DNA of 64,000 nucleotides from Geomicrobium sp. JCM 19038 (GTDB lineage: Bacteria; Bacillota; Bacilli; Bacillales; Marinococcaceae). Made by a program: the position numbers and the translations under genes. Shown here one piece after another: positions 1 to 8,554 of this stretch (the stretch's first letter is position 1; each line of letters opens with the position of its first letter). The stretch covers positions 62,001-126,000 of the forward strand of contig NZ_BAXA01000010.1 of NCBI RefSeq assembly GCF_000698125.1, read 5' to 3'. The notes under the pieces were generated by a model. That model ran no database searches. It was given only the letters and a program-made list of their open reading frames with translations, and was not told the DNA's origin.

Positions 1-1388
1 AAATTACAATCGATCATCGATGTAAACAATCCTGTTCCTTCACTCTCAGGCATTATGAATTTTATACAAGGGCGATGGCCTGTGGATTATAGTGAGCATC
101 CGATCAAAGCGATTGTGGTTGACCCGACTGATGGTGATAAAGATTACGGCTTTGTACCACAGACTGAGTATGATGAGCATGTGGGAGATGAATCTCATTT
201 AACTGACGCACAAAGACAACAAATCGCTGATGTTGTAAATAAAGCGAATAACGAAGAATTGAAAGCTTTATCTGTAATGTTAAACAGCTATATGGAGCGT
301 AGAGACAATCCTAATCAAGTCACTAAGACGCAAGTGGGATTGGGTAGTGTTGATAATGTTAAGCAGGCGACTAAGCAAGAATTTGACAGCCATGTGGGAG
401 ACGTTACGCATTTGACGGCGGAACAGCGAGAATTGATTGGAAATGTAAATAGAAAGGTTTCGGCAACAGATTTCTATGCTCACAAAAACGATAATACGCA
501 TCTCACTGCAGAGCAACGTCAGAAACTTGAAGGTGATTTTAGTGGTGGGGTTACAAGTTACAACGATTTAACGGATGTACCTAATACGTTTACCCCGTCA
601 GCTCATGATCATGGTATTAGTCAACTATCAGATTTTAGGATTAATTCTCAGTCTGGTAATTTGCAATTTTACGATGGGGTAGGATGGCGTAACACGGACT
701 TTATCAACTACGATGATAACAGTGGGTCCCCTGGAGCGCGTTTTTTAATCGCGGGAACAATGGACGCTGGCTATTTCGGGATTGTACCAGCAACGGAGTT
801 ATGGACAGGGCGCAATTGGCAACGGCGGTAGGTATATCGCAAGGGACTTTGCAGCACAGTGATACAGATTGGTTAAAATTTGCGTATGAAGGCAAGATAT
901 TGTTTCGACCTATTAAGGCATTCCGACACTCGATTAGTTGGAACGCAATTAATAGCGCAAATTGTGTATATGGTGGCAGTGGAGGGCGAACTGTGACTAA
1001 GGACGGTAAACAGTATCGAGTGCGGTTAATGCGAGGGGCAATAACTGATCCGAGCAAAAACCAAGATAGTGATCGAGGGGCTCACGGAAGTGAGTGGAAT
1101 AGACTTATGTTGCCGATACACGATCAAGTGCGGTCAGGCAATTGGTCATACCCTGCATATGTGGAGTCGGGCATACCAGATTGGGGTATTGGTTTTACGG
1201 ACGTTGATTTAGTGACGCACCAAACTCATGGTAATGGCTCGTACGTGTTGTGCCAAGAAACGCTTGGGTCAGTTATAGGCTCTCGCATCTACCGTGGTCG
1301 CGGCGGCGTGTCGGACTCGGGTTGGGGCGCGCCGTCGGTTGCGGATACGACACGCGGATGGGCACCTGTACTTGAACTCATACAGTAA
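1..1388 (+). CDS. Phage tail fibre / receptor-binding protein, C-terminal part (frameshifted, start outside window)
   Basis: The reading frame is open from base 1, so the N-terminus lies outside the window. Three copies of a motif H-x2-D-x2-HLT-x-QR (at 178, 391 and 481) are typical of siphophage tail fibres and probably form a trimeric shaft. The C-terminal part, from about base 740, resembles receptor-binding tips with an aromatic/Gly-rich end (GWAPVLELIQ). The frame breaks at the GGG run 808-810: adding one G joins ELWTG to AQLATAVG and continues to the stop at 1388. I read it as one gene with a missing base. It is the last structural gene before small tail accessory genes. Confidence 0.75.
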
Positions 1389-1400
1389 AGGGGTTTTGAC

Positions 1401-1799
1401 ATGATTTATTACTACAGAGGCTGGCGTTTGATGCCTCATATTGTGCGTTATAAAGATCATGGAGAAGAAATTAAAGAACCACGCCAAGAGTCGGAACAAT
1501 ATTTCAGAGATTTTGAAGAACGATGGGAACATTTTGAGCTCATCGATATTAAAGATGCTGATTATACGGATGAGCAGTGTCGAAGATTAGAGCATGTTAA
1601 GCATCTCCCAGAACATTACGGACATATGATTGAGGATTATGTTAAGACAGGTATTTTTCCTGAACAAGATGATCATCCGTTATTATTTTTGGAACTTAAG
1701 CAGGTAAATAAAGCATTAAACGAATCTCAATCGAAACAAGACGAGTACCTTTTGGATTTAGAATTTAGAACATTACTATTAGAAATGGGGAATGAATAA
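1401..1799 (+). CDS. Small phage protein downstream of tail fibre, unknown function
   Basis: A 132-residue, strongly acidic, soluble protein. AAGGGG lies about 8 bases before the ATG. It starts 12 bases after the tail fibre stop and its own stop overlaps the next start (TAATG), so it is cotranscribed and translationally coupled. The position between tail fibre and XkdX is that of XkdW-type proteins in PBSX-like and siphophage late operons, but I see no motif that proves this. A tail assembly or fibre accessory role is inference from position. Confidence 0.65.
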   Translation: MIYYYRGWRLMPHIVRYKDHGEEIKEPRQESEQYFRDFEERWEHFELIDIKDADYTDEQCRRLEHVKHLPEHYGHMIEDYVKTGIFPEQDDHPLLFLELKQVNKALNESQSKQDEYLLDLEFRTLLLEMGNE

Positions 1800-1954
1800 T
1801 GACATACTCTACATGTTACCGAGTTATTAAAGCAGGGAATTTTGAATTAGAAGATATGATGATGAAATTAGATTTGTTTCTTCTGGGAAACCGAATTACA
1901 CAGGCTGAATATAACGAGCTAGTCGAGCTTATGGACGCAAACGCCAATCAATAG
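1799..1954 (+). CDS. XkdX-family small phage protein
   Basis: A 51-residue protein starting within the stop of the upstream gene (TAATG at 1797-1801). The C-terminal half has the family pattern: a predicted helix, then G-N-R-ITQAEYNELVELM, comparable to the I-T-x2-QY-x-EI ending of XkdX proteins of PBSX and related phages. These tiny proteins sit directly after tail fibre genes in Firmicute phages; their function is unknown. The start and end are certain from the coupling, the family from the short motif. Confidence 0.7.
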   Translation: MTYSTCYRVIKAGNFELEDMMMKLDLFLLGNRITQAEYNELVELMDANANQ

Positions 1955-1989
1955 AGGCGTATTTTTTATGTCTTAAATGAGGTGATACA

Positions 1990-2412
1990 ATGTCTAGTCC
2001 TTATACTAAAGAATTACAAAAGAACCAATACGGCGAAACTCTGCCACAGCATTATAATGAAGCAACACAAGATTACGAGCCGTCCCGAGGTGATCGGGAT
2101 GGTTTGCATGTTAAGGATCAGCAAGCAGTTCATGCTTTGCAGGAATTAAGTCAACTATATCAGCAAGGACGACAAGATCCAGTTGTTGCGGGGTTGCTTG
2201 AAGAGATCCTTGAGTTAATGATTGATCGCCCTGAAGTACAACCCGTCCACGATGAGCCGAGTTATGATGAGCTGGTAAAGATCAACGGGTATCTCACAGA
2301 GCAGTTAGATACGATCTATCAGTTGTTGCATGGAATAGATGCTCACATTAAAGAGGTATTTACGCCTACGATGTGGGACAGAATTATAAAGATTCATAAG
2401 GTTAATGAATAG
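1990..2412 (+). CDS. Phage hypothetical protein, helical
   Basis: A 140-residue protein with a good ribosome binding site (GAGGTG, 1979-1984). The N-terminal third is polar with many Gln and Asp; the rest is predicted helical (ELSQLYQQGRQDP..., DTIYQLLHGIDAHIKEVF). No signal peptide, membrane segment or known motif. It sits in the phage late operon between XkdX and another hypothetical, so a minor virion or tail accessory role is possible, but I do not recognise the family. Confidence 0.6.
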   Translation: MSSPYTKELQKNQYGETLPQHYNEATQDYEPSRGDRDGLHVKDQQAVHALQELSQLYQQGRQDPVVAGLLEEILELMIDRPEVQPVHDEPSYDELVKINGYLTEQLDTIYQLLHGIDAHIKEVFTPTMWDRIIKIHKVNE

Positions 2413-2475
2413 TAGTTGTTTAACCCTCTCTTATGTAATGGTATGATTTACCTATAAATAAAGGAGGGGTTTTTG

Positions 2476-3128
2476 ATGGGAAAAATATTAGACCGAATTA
2501 ACAGAAATGACGAGAATTGGTTTGCGATGCTTTCTGAATTATTTGAAGGTGATATTCCTACTACCTATGAATGGGTAGAACGTGAACAAATAAAAAATGT
2601 ATTAAAATTTATTGGTGAGCACAGGCATCTAACCATACAATGTTTCCAGAGAGTGGAGGGCTCGATATTGAAGGAGCTAAAGATTCTCTTGAAACAAATT
2701 GTTTAGAGCTGATATTCGATGGCTCCACTTATATAGTTAAACCGGATAAGCTGTCTTTCCAACATTTTGAGGGTGAAGAATATCAATGGTCTTACTTTTA
2801 TTTAGAATGCGGTCAAATTGAACCAACAGATGTGTATGACTATGATGGTACACAGGATGTTATGCACGAGGAATTATGTGAGATTGCACCTCTAGAATAT
2901 GTTCATCGCAGTGCATGGGATGAAAACATGTACGGGGTAGAAGAGTTAAGCGATGAGGCAAGGTTAATTGTGAGAATGAAAGGTAAGTTTTTAATAGTAC
3001 CTAAGAAATCTTTTTATAACAGTGTTCCAGAGACGTATGATGGTAGACACCATCAAATGGGTAGATACGGATTCAAAGATCATATGGAGAGTTTAATGAG
3101 AATGTTTAATGAAGAAGTTAAAAGTTAA
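2476..3128 (+). CDS. Phage hypothetical protein (one frameshift)
   Basis: AGGAGGGG precedes ATG 2476. The first frame runs about 52 codons (MGKILDRIN... to EHRHL), then the second frame continues from about 2632 to the stop at 3128. Adding one A at 2631-2632 gives a continuous EHRHLNHTMFPESGGLDIEG, so this is one protein of about 217 residues with a missing base, not two overlapping genes. The product is acidic and soluble, rich in Tyr/Trp in the middle (YQWSYFYLE). No known motif; its interruption of the tail genes suggests a morphogenesis or moron role, unproven. Confidence 0.6.
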
Positions 3129-3142
3129 CGAGGTGATCCACC

Positions 3143-4344
3143 ATCCAAAACTTAAACAGAAACGGCTTTACATCAGAACAAGTCCGTAACGTACTCCACG
3201 GTAAGTACGGCAGTCGTACAATAAAATTCCGTTACGACATCCTAGACGAAAACGACAATCGAATCGGTGACGCTACACCACTTGTGGTTGCTGATCAGTC
3301 GCAAGTGTCTCTTGATACAAATGCAGAGATTCATCGGACAGGCTCTTTTCGTTTGAAAGATACTGGAGAGATAAATTATCTTAAAGAACGCATCCAACCT
3401 TGGGTGCGTATTTTTATTCCACAGGGCGAGTGATTAACCGAGATACTTCATTTTTATCAACTGTTCAAACAACCGAACAAAATAAAGAGCGACTGGATCC
3501 GCAGCAGTCAGGTTACGCCGAGTTTCCACTTGGCGTTTTTCTTTTGTCCACACCTCAGAGAGAGTATCAAGGATCTAATCGTTACCGTAACATCGCGGCG
3601 TTTGATAAGTTACAAATCCTTGTGGATGACGGGTTTACGTCACGGTTTATAGCTAATCAAAACGAGCTGGTGACGGATGTTGTACGTAAGATCATGACCG
3701 ATGCGGGGATCAGTAAGATTAACCTAGAGCGATCCGATGTACGTTTTCCAACTTGGATGGATTGGTCTCCCGACGTGTCTCGCTTAGAGGTGGTCAATGA
3801 TCTACTACGTATCATCAATTACGATCCAGTTTATGTGGACGAGTACGGTTACTTTATCTCTCGTCCACACCGTAATCCGGATCAACGGGGTAGTGAATAT
3901 ACGTACGAAACGGATCAACTATCTGTCATTGGAGAGGGTGCAACGGTTACGGAAGATACGTTTGATATACCTAACGAGTGGGTCGGCATCGTCTCTGAGC
4001 CTGACCGTGTGCCGTTGACCTATACGTATCAAAATACAAACCCCGACAGTCCGACATCCATTCCTAACCGTGGACGTAAAAAGACAAGTTACATTGATGT
4101 GGATGCGGTGGACTTAGCATCGTTACAAGGAATTGTACAAAAGCAGGCCTTCGAGGACAGTCAGATTTTTACCGAGATGCAATTTAATACGGCGCTCATG
4201 CCTCATCACTCTTACAACGATGTGTTTACCGTTAGGCATGATCCGTTAGGTATTAATGCAAGGTTCCAAGAGACGGGCTGGCAGATGCCGTTAAGTGCTG
4301 GTGCGATGATGACACATACCGTTAAACAGATTATAAGGATGTGA
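3143..4344 (+). CDS. Phage tail hub/baseplate-like protein (one frameshift, ATC start)
   Basis: Coding similarity begins at QNLNRNGFTSEQVRNVL just after an AGGTGAT site (3131-3137), but the only possible initiator in frame is ATC at 3143; an in-frame stop lies at 3134. The frame then stops at 3431 (TGA) and resumes one frame over; adding one G there gives PQGEWINRDTSFL. The whole product is about 400 residues. Content (beta-rich N-terminus, a central section with DDGFTSRFIANQNELVTDVV, a late GW-x2-PLSAGAM section) and position before an OB-fold protein fit a gp27/XkdQ-type tail hub. This assignment is by fold-like pattern and neighbourhood, not a definite family hit. Confidence 0.55.
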
Positions 4345-4349
4345 TAGCT

Positions 4350-4610
4350 ATGGAGTTAATGACAATCATACGTGCTGAAATTAGACGGGCGATTAACGGC
4401 GGTCGTAACAAACGTGAGCCACAAACAAACGTCATGGCAACGGTCACAAGCTTTAACAATAACGGTGTCATGGTGAGGTTTGATGATGGAGGTGATGCAG
4501 TCGGGCCATACAAACGACTGGAGCATTACTCACCGAGTAATGGTGATCGTGTACAACTAGCAAGGGTAGGAGTGAGGGGTAAATACGTGGTTCAGGGTAA
4601 GGTGGTGTAG
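4350..4610 (+). CDS. Phage OB-fold tail protein (XkdS/gpV-like)
   Basis: About 86 residues. ATG 4350 is chosen because AAGGATG (4336-4342) is then 7 bases away; the alternative GTG at 4341 is too close. The core (NVMATVTSFNNNGVMVRFDDGG... GDRVQLARVGVRGKYVVQGKVV) is a short beta-barrel pattern of the kind found in baseplate spike and XkdS-type proteins. It overlaps the end of the hub gene, consistent with a hub-spike pair. Function is inferred from fold pattern and position. Confidence 0.55.
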   Translation: MELMTIIRAEIRRAINGGRNKREPQTNVMATVTSFNNNGVMVRFDDGGDAVGPYKRLEHYSPSNGDRVQLARVGVRGKYVVQGKVV

Positions 4611-4614
4611 GTAA

Positions 4615-4929
4615 TTGAATGAGCAGGATACACAGAAAATGATCGCAGAAGTACGTGAGTGGTTAACGAAGATTGATACAACACAAAATCACATGCTCGA
4701 GCTATTGAAAAAGATTGAGTCAAATGCAGATGATGCGAAAGATAAAGCAGATCGTGCGATGGAAAGGGCGAATGACGCCTTTGATCTTGCTGAACGTGCT
4801 GAGACTGAGTTTTATAAACATAAAAAGCAAGAGTATAACAACCGTAGGTTTATCATCGGTACGGTTATATCCGTAGCAGCGTTGATTATTTCAGTCGTTC
4901 CAATCCTGATTACGTTTTACGGTAACTAA
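4615..4929 (+). CDS. xhlA-like: XhlA-like phage lysis-associated membrane protein
   Basis: A 104-residue protein from TTG 4615, with GGTGGTG upstream. The N-terminal 75 residues are a charged coiled coil (MIAEVREWLTKIDTTQNHMLELL then many heptads) and a single membrane helix follows (about residues 79-100, IIGTVISVAALIISVVPILI). This is the layout of XhlA, encoded next to holin and endolysin in PBSX-type lysis cassettes, and here it directly precedes the endolysin. Expected role: inner membrane component that helps holin/endolysin lysis. Confidence 0.75.
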   Translation: MNEQDTQKMIAEVREWLTKIDTTQNHMLELLKKIESNADDAKDKADRAMERANDAFDLAERAETEFYKHKKQEYNNRRFIIGTVISVAALIISVVPILITFYGN

Positions 4930-4947
4930 ACAAGGAGGTGACAAACA

Positions 4948-5769
4948 ATGATCAAACCCAATTTAAGGTGGGGCAGTCTCACACGCATCCGTAATGTCAG
5001 ACGCATCATCATCCATCACCCTGCTGCACGTAACTACTCTTATCTGCAAATCCACAATCAACACCGCAATCAAGGGTGGTCAGGGGCTGGATACAATTAC
5101 TATTTACAAAAGAACCACCGGTATTATGAGCTTCGAGGACTTCATGTAGGTGCACATGCTGCCGATAACAACAGCGATTCGTTGGGCGTTTGTGTGGAGG
5201 GAAATTACGATGTGGAGCATATTGACGAAGAGCTATTTTTGCGCTTTGTACAAGAAGTACGCAAGCTCATGAGTCAACACGGTTTAACCGCAAATGATGT
5301 AATCCGTCATAGCGATGTAGGACAGACGAATTGCCCTGGTCGCAACTTCCCGTGGGCGCGATTTAAGCGACTCATTGCTCAACAAGAAGAAGTGAAGTCA
5401 ATTGTGTATGGACCAAAAGAAAAAGAGGCGATTTACGTGAAGGCAGGAGATTTCCAATGGGCGTCAGGTAAAGAGCGATTTGAAACGATTCTTAACCGCT
5501 ACGGGAATAGTAACGAGCAGGAAGCGTATAAGAATGATGATTTAACCGCAAGTGATGCAATGGGGGTATTGGCAAAAGGATTGTTAGCAGAGCCATCAAA
5601 GACTGTACCAGCTACACACATGCCGGGATGGAAAGAGATGCAGAAATTAAAAACGCCTGACGGCACAACAGTGTTTAACGGGGTCAATCCTAATAAGCCG
5701 ATTAGCCGTGCTCAGATGGCAACAGTGTTGTCTCGCTTGTTAGAAATTATTAAAGCAGGAGGGTATTAA
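4948..5769 (+). CDS. Endolysin: N-acetylmuramoyl-L-alanine amidase with SLH-like C-terminus
   Basis: A 273-residue phage lysin. Residues about 1-145 form an Amidase_2/PGRP-type zinc amidase: IIIHH at 20-24, HSD at 121-123 and C129 in NCPGR supply the zinc ligands. It cleaves the bond between MurNAc and L-Ala in peptidoglycan. The C-terminus (about 165-273) holds one or more helical modules ending in KPISRAQMATVLSRLLE, the core of an S-layer homology motif, probably for wall binding. AGGAGGTGA lies before the ATG. No signal peptide, so export needs the adjacent holin. Confidence 0.88.
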   Translation: MIKPNLRWGSLTRIRNVRRIIIHHPAARNYSYLQIHNQHRNQGWSGAGYNYYLQKNHRYYELRGLHVGAHAADNNSDSLGVCVEGNYDVEHIDEELFLRFVQEVRKLMSQHGLTANDVIRHSDVGQTNCPGRNFPWARFKRLIAQQEEVKSIVYGPKEKEAIYVKAGDFQWASGKERFETILNRYGNSNEQEAYKNDDLTASDAMGVLAKGLLAEPSKTVPATHMPGWKEMQKLKTPDGTTVFNGVNPNKPISRAQMATVLSRLLEIIKAGGY

Positions 5770-5770
5770 A

Positions 5771-6004
5771 ATGAACGAACAACTTAAATATCTCAGTCAG
5801 TACGTGCTAGGGTTAGCAGGTGCTCTTTTTTTGGTCTTAGATGCACAGTTCGGGATTGTGATCGATGAGGGATGGTTGGATGTATTAGCTCAAACGCTAG
5901 CGATTGTGTTTGTTGTGTACACGATCTACAGCAATAAGTACACAACTCCTAAAGCTAAACGTCAGGCGAAGACATTAGAAGTACACGAAGAGGAATGGAA
6001 ATAG
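5771..6004 (+). CDS. Phage holin
   Basis: A 77-residue protein starting one base after the endolysin stop. Two hydrophobic segments (about residues 10-29 and 34-53, the second VLAQTLAIVFVVYTIYS) are followed by a charged tail rich in Lys and Glu. Size, two membrane helices, charged C-terminus and position after an amidase are those of small phage holins that permeabilise the membrane to release the endolysin. The exact holin family is not certain. Confidence 0.8.
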   Translation: MNEQLKYLSQYVLGLAGALFLVLDAQFGIVIDEGWLDVLAQTLAIVFVVYTIYSNKYTTPKAKRQAKTLEVHEEEWK

Positions 6005-6039
6005 TTTCTATATCTTAGGTATTATCTAAATGGGTAATA

Positions 6040-6119
6040 AGTGCTATAATTAAGATCCATCATTTGCTCGTACGGTCGAGCGATTGCCCCGCCTATTAGT
6101 AGACGGGGTCTTTTTATTC
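6040..6119 (+). ncRNA. Candidate prophage small RNA, copy 1 (or conserved promoter-terminator unit)
   Basis: Seen: an extended -10 promoter TGCTATAAT (6042-6050), then a hairpin GCTCG-TACGGT-CGAGC near 6066-6081 and a terminator hairpin CCCCG...CGGGG ending in T5 (about 6089-6114). The same order and much of the same sequence (AGTGCTATAATT, CCATNATTTGCTCG, GGTCGAG) recurs at 12065-12144, with different terminator bases but a preserved stem. There is no open reading frame between promoter and terminator. A transcript of roughly 60 bases is inferred. Confidence 0.5.
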
Positions 6120-6761
6120 TTTACCCTCTAAATACGGTTGGAAATACTTGTCTTCCGCATCCTTTCGCGCTATTATCGCGCTGTCCAAATCGTCAAAATA
6201 TCCTAAATGTATTCGTCTGCCCTTAATTGTTATACGTGCATGCCATTTTGCTTCACGTTTCGCCCAGATAACTCCCTTATGTCCACTGGTAGAGTTTTCT
6301 CGGAGCTTTTGCGTGAGAAGGTGAGTCGCTGCTCCATCTACATATCTAGATTGCAAAGCCTCAGTCATATTTATCGTGTCTTGATCTTTTTTAAGGCATC
6401 CGCACGAACGAACTTCCTGCTGTACGAGATGGTCCGCGCGAACAGTTATTGTGTTACCGCATTTGCACTCACATGACCAAATGTTGACCATTCTTTCGGG
6501 GTGGCGATCTACGACCTCTAATGCTGTAAGACGTCCGAACTGTTTGTCTGCTAACTTGTAAGCATGTGTATCTGATGCACGCTCTGCTCTTAAGCAACCA
6601 CAAGACTTGATCCTACCGTTACGTAATTGGGACATCTGGACAACGGTTTCTGTGTCACATTCACAACGGCAGATCCAATATCGCTTATTGCCTCGGCGAT
6701 CAGCTTCATTTATGACAGTCAACCTACCATAGACATGACCAGTCAGATCAATCATCTTCAT
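6114..6761 (-). CDS. AP2-domain protein with two zinc-ribbon-like repeats (mobile/phage)
   Basis: About 215 residues from ATG 6761 (or 6755). Two repeats of the form G-x-L-T...W-x-C-x-C-x-C...V...L-x2-G-x2-KSCGCL (near residues 5-60 and 70-125) are paired-Cys modules common in phage HNH/AP2 proteins. The last 55 residues (TSGHKGVIWAKREAKWHARI... HLGYFDDLDSAIIARKDAE) form an AP2 DNA-binding domain. No nuclease catalytic motif is visible. The start overlaps the upstream gene (ATGATTGA), so they are coupled. Such proteins derive from homing endonucleases; DNA binding is likely, cutting uncertain. Confidence 0.75.
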   Translation of the reverse strand: MKMIDLTGHVYGRLTVINEADRRGNKRYWICRCECDTETVVQMSQLRNGRIKSCGCLRAERASDTHAYKLADKQFGRLTALEVVDRHPERMVNIWSCECKCGNTITVRADHLVQQEVRSCGCLKKDQDTINMTEALQSRYVDGAATHLLTQKLRENSTSGHKGVIWAKREAKWHARITIKGRRIHLGYFDDLDSAIIARKDAEDKYFQPYLEGKE

Positions 6762-7247
6762 TATCTGGCTTTTTAGGCTTCTTAGGCTTCTTAGGGTTAG
6801 GTTGATACTTATCAATCAACCACGTCTTAGAGACTTTACGTGCAACAATCTTACCGTCTGCAGCTAAGTTTTTAATATGTCCTGCTGAAAGCCCCCATGC
6901 TCAGAAGCTTCTTCCGCGCTCATAACTCTAAATAGCCAATTCTGTTCTTTTCCTCTATGGAGTAAGTATTCTTCACTCAATTTTTCATTATTAAAGTCTT
7001 CAAAGTCCATATCAGATAGAACCTCACCGAACATGTCCATAAGGTACATCTCATCGGCGCCAAATTTATAGCTGTACTGCATTAATTCCTCGTGGATTAA
7101 CTTAAACGTATGTGCAGGTTTTTGTGCTAATCGAGTTGAATATTTAGCTGAGATGGAGGGGCGGTGCTTATCAAACACCCGCCACCCCAATACATTTGCT
7201 ATTGCCAGTAGTCTACCGAATGATTCTTCTCTGCTGATCTTATCCAT
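6748..7247 (-). CDS. Phage hypothetical with C-terminal DNA-binding-like segment (one frameshift)
   Basis: Starts at ATG 7247 overlapping the stop of the upstream gene. The first frame gives about 118 residues ending at EASEHGG; adding one G to the C5 run at 6892-6896 (minus strand G5) lets it continue LSAGHIKNLAADGKIVARKV and on to a lysine/proline-rich tail ending at 6748, just inside the AP2 gene start. The repaired C-terminus looks like a helix-turn-helix (excisionase/replication type). Function unknown. Confidence 0.6.
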
Positions 7248-7539
7248 AGTAGAGGATCTCCGCAAAGTGGTAATCATCTTCAAGTTCAAGGCGATCGTAG
7301 CCCTGATCATACATTTTCTTTTTAGCGATAGCCAGTTCTTTTAATGTGGAGAGACTGTATTTAAGTTTAGGGGAATGAAAGTCGTTTTTACCAACAAGTG
7401 CAACAACTGTCTCATCGTGATAATCTTTAATCTCATGAGCATCGCACCAGACGTCATTATTTGAAAAGTCTACGTACACTACAGCCGAACCGATTGTTTC
7501 ATTGAACTCCTTATGAGCTACCTCTAAACTTTTAATCAT
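7240..7539 (-). CDS. Phage hypothetical protein, first gene of operator-controlled operon
   Basis: About 99 residues. ATG 7539 is preferred because AAGGAG (7552-7557) is 9 bases upstream; the ATG at 7548 abuts it. The product is a small acidic protein beginning IKSLEVAHKEFNETIGSAVVYVDF, with no recognised domain. It is first in a tight minus-strand operon (overlapping starts) with the next two genes and has its own strong promoter with two palindromic sites, so it is tightly regulated within the prophage. Confidence 0.6.
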   Translation of the reverse strand: MIKSLEVAHKEFNETIGSAVVYVDFSNNDVWCDAHEIKDYHDETVVALVGKNDFHSPKLKYSLSTLKELAIAKKKMYDQGYDRLELEDDYHFAEILYYG

Positions 7540-7563
7540 TACAATCATCTCCTTAAGTTTTGT

Positions 7564-7577
7564 ATGCGGTATCGCAT
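7564..7577. promoter_or_regulatory. Palindromic operator 1
   Basis: ATGCGGTATCGCAT: inverted arms ATGCG/CGCAT around GTAT. Located just downstream of the predicted transcription start. An identical 12-base core TGCGGTATCGCA occurs 35 bases away inside the promoter spacer. Confidence 0.65.
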
Positions 7578-7588
7578 CTCTTGTTAAT

Positions 7589-7617
7589 AATATATCATGT
7601 GCGGTATCGCATGTAAA
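7589..7617 (-). promoter_or_regulatory. SigA-type promoter of minus-strand prophage operon
   Basis: On the minus strand: TTTACA (7612-7617), 17-base spacer, TATATT (7589-7594). Near-consensus SigA promoter, about 40 bases before the start of the gene ending at 7240. The spacer contains one of the two identical palindromes. Confidence 0.75.
7599..7612. promoter_or_regulatory. Palindromic operator 2, between -35 and -10
   Basis: GTGCGGTATCGCAT: same core TGCGGTATCGCA as operator 1, lying in the 17-base spacer of the promoter. A protein bound here would block RNA polymerase. It does not match the LexA box; the cognate repressor is not identified in this window. Confidence 0.65.
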
Positions 7618-7658
7618 GTGTTTTAGTAAATAAATTCAGAAAATTATAATTCGACAAA

Positions 7659-7689
7659 TAAAAAAGCACGCCCCGTAATGGGACGTGTC
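7659..7689 (-). terminator. Terminator of lipoprotein gene
   Basis: On the minus strand a GACACGTCCC / GGGGCGTGC hairpin is followed by T6. It lies between the lipoprotein stop and the next minus-strand promoter. Confidence 0.7.
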
Positions 7690-7746
7690 AAAAGAATACT
7701 ATAACCTAAGGATTGTCATTGGAGTGGACGTTAGTAGTATGACCTA

Positions 7747-8472
7747 TTAAATATCCAGTACAGCCTCAAAATCTATCTCAGCTTCTACATTGCCGAAATC
7801 AATTACAATCTGTGGTGGCAGGCTACGTTCGTGTGGAATAGAATAGGCGAAATTTCCTTGTGCAACATCAGTTTCTTCAAAAGAAACTATATTTAAATAT
7901 TCTGTCTCACCAATTGCCTCATGAATTATTTGGCCCTCAGCATATGCTCTTAATCTTGTATGGGCAGTGTTAAGTATGTGGAGATTTGGATCATGATTTG
8001 TGTATTCGAAATGTATCGACAAGAAAAGATTATCTACGTTGGGAATTAACATTCCTATTCTTTCAGCATCGTCAGTTGGATTCACTATGCTAATTCCAAT
8101 TTTTTCTATATACACTTCGCCCAATTCACTAAAGAACATCTGATGAATTGGAATAGAGTCATAACTGATTGTACCGGTACTTCTTGAGAAGTCTACAGGC
8201 TCGCCAAGTCCAATCCGACTTTGAAATCGTGCCTCTTCATTAATAGGTCCGTTATTAACAGATTCACTAAAAGCAATGCACTCTTCATCTGAGTATACCT
8301 CTGCACAATCTTCGGAAACTTCAATATCACTATAATTTCCATTGTTATTATCGCTTACTAATCCACTAGTGACGTCTTCTTTAGGTGAATTACTTAATGA
8401 GCTTTCTTCTTCATTTGAAAGACATCCAGTTAAGAGTATGATAGACACTCCTAACAAGAATAACTTCTTCAA
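7747..8472 (-). CDS. Prophage lipoprotein with DCxxVYSxxEC motif (paralogue A)
   Basis: About 241 residues. TTG 8472 is chosen since GGAG is 10 bases upstream; an in-frame GTG at 8481 is too close. The signal peptide ends in LLTGC, a lipobox. A low-complexity acidic Ser/Asn linker leads to DCAEVYSDEECIAF, then a beta-rich domain (about residues 95-241). The next lipoprotein shares the motif and layout. Both sit after the lysis genes on the opposite strand, a typical place for lysogenic-conversion (moron) genes. A surface role such as superinfection exclusion is inference. Confidence 0.7.
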   Translation of the reverse strand: MKKLFLLGVSIILLTGCLSNEEESSLSNSPKEDVTSGLVSDNNNGNYSDIEVSEDCAEVYSDEECIAFSESVNNGPINEEARFQSRIGLGEPVDFSRSTGTISYDSIPIHQMFFSELGEVYIEKIGISIVNPTDDAERIGMLIPNVDNLFLSIHFEYTNHDPNLHILNTAHTRLRAYAEGQIIHEAIGETEYLNIVSFEETDVAQGNFAYSIPHERSLPPQIVIDFGNVEAEIDFEAVLDI

Positions 8473-8554
8473 TGTATTCACTCTCCAATATAATTTTTTA
8501 CAGATGGCACTGAGTAGATTTAGATAATCAAAATTTTAATTGAAGTAACGTTTT

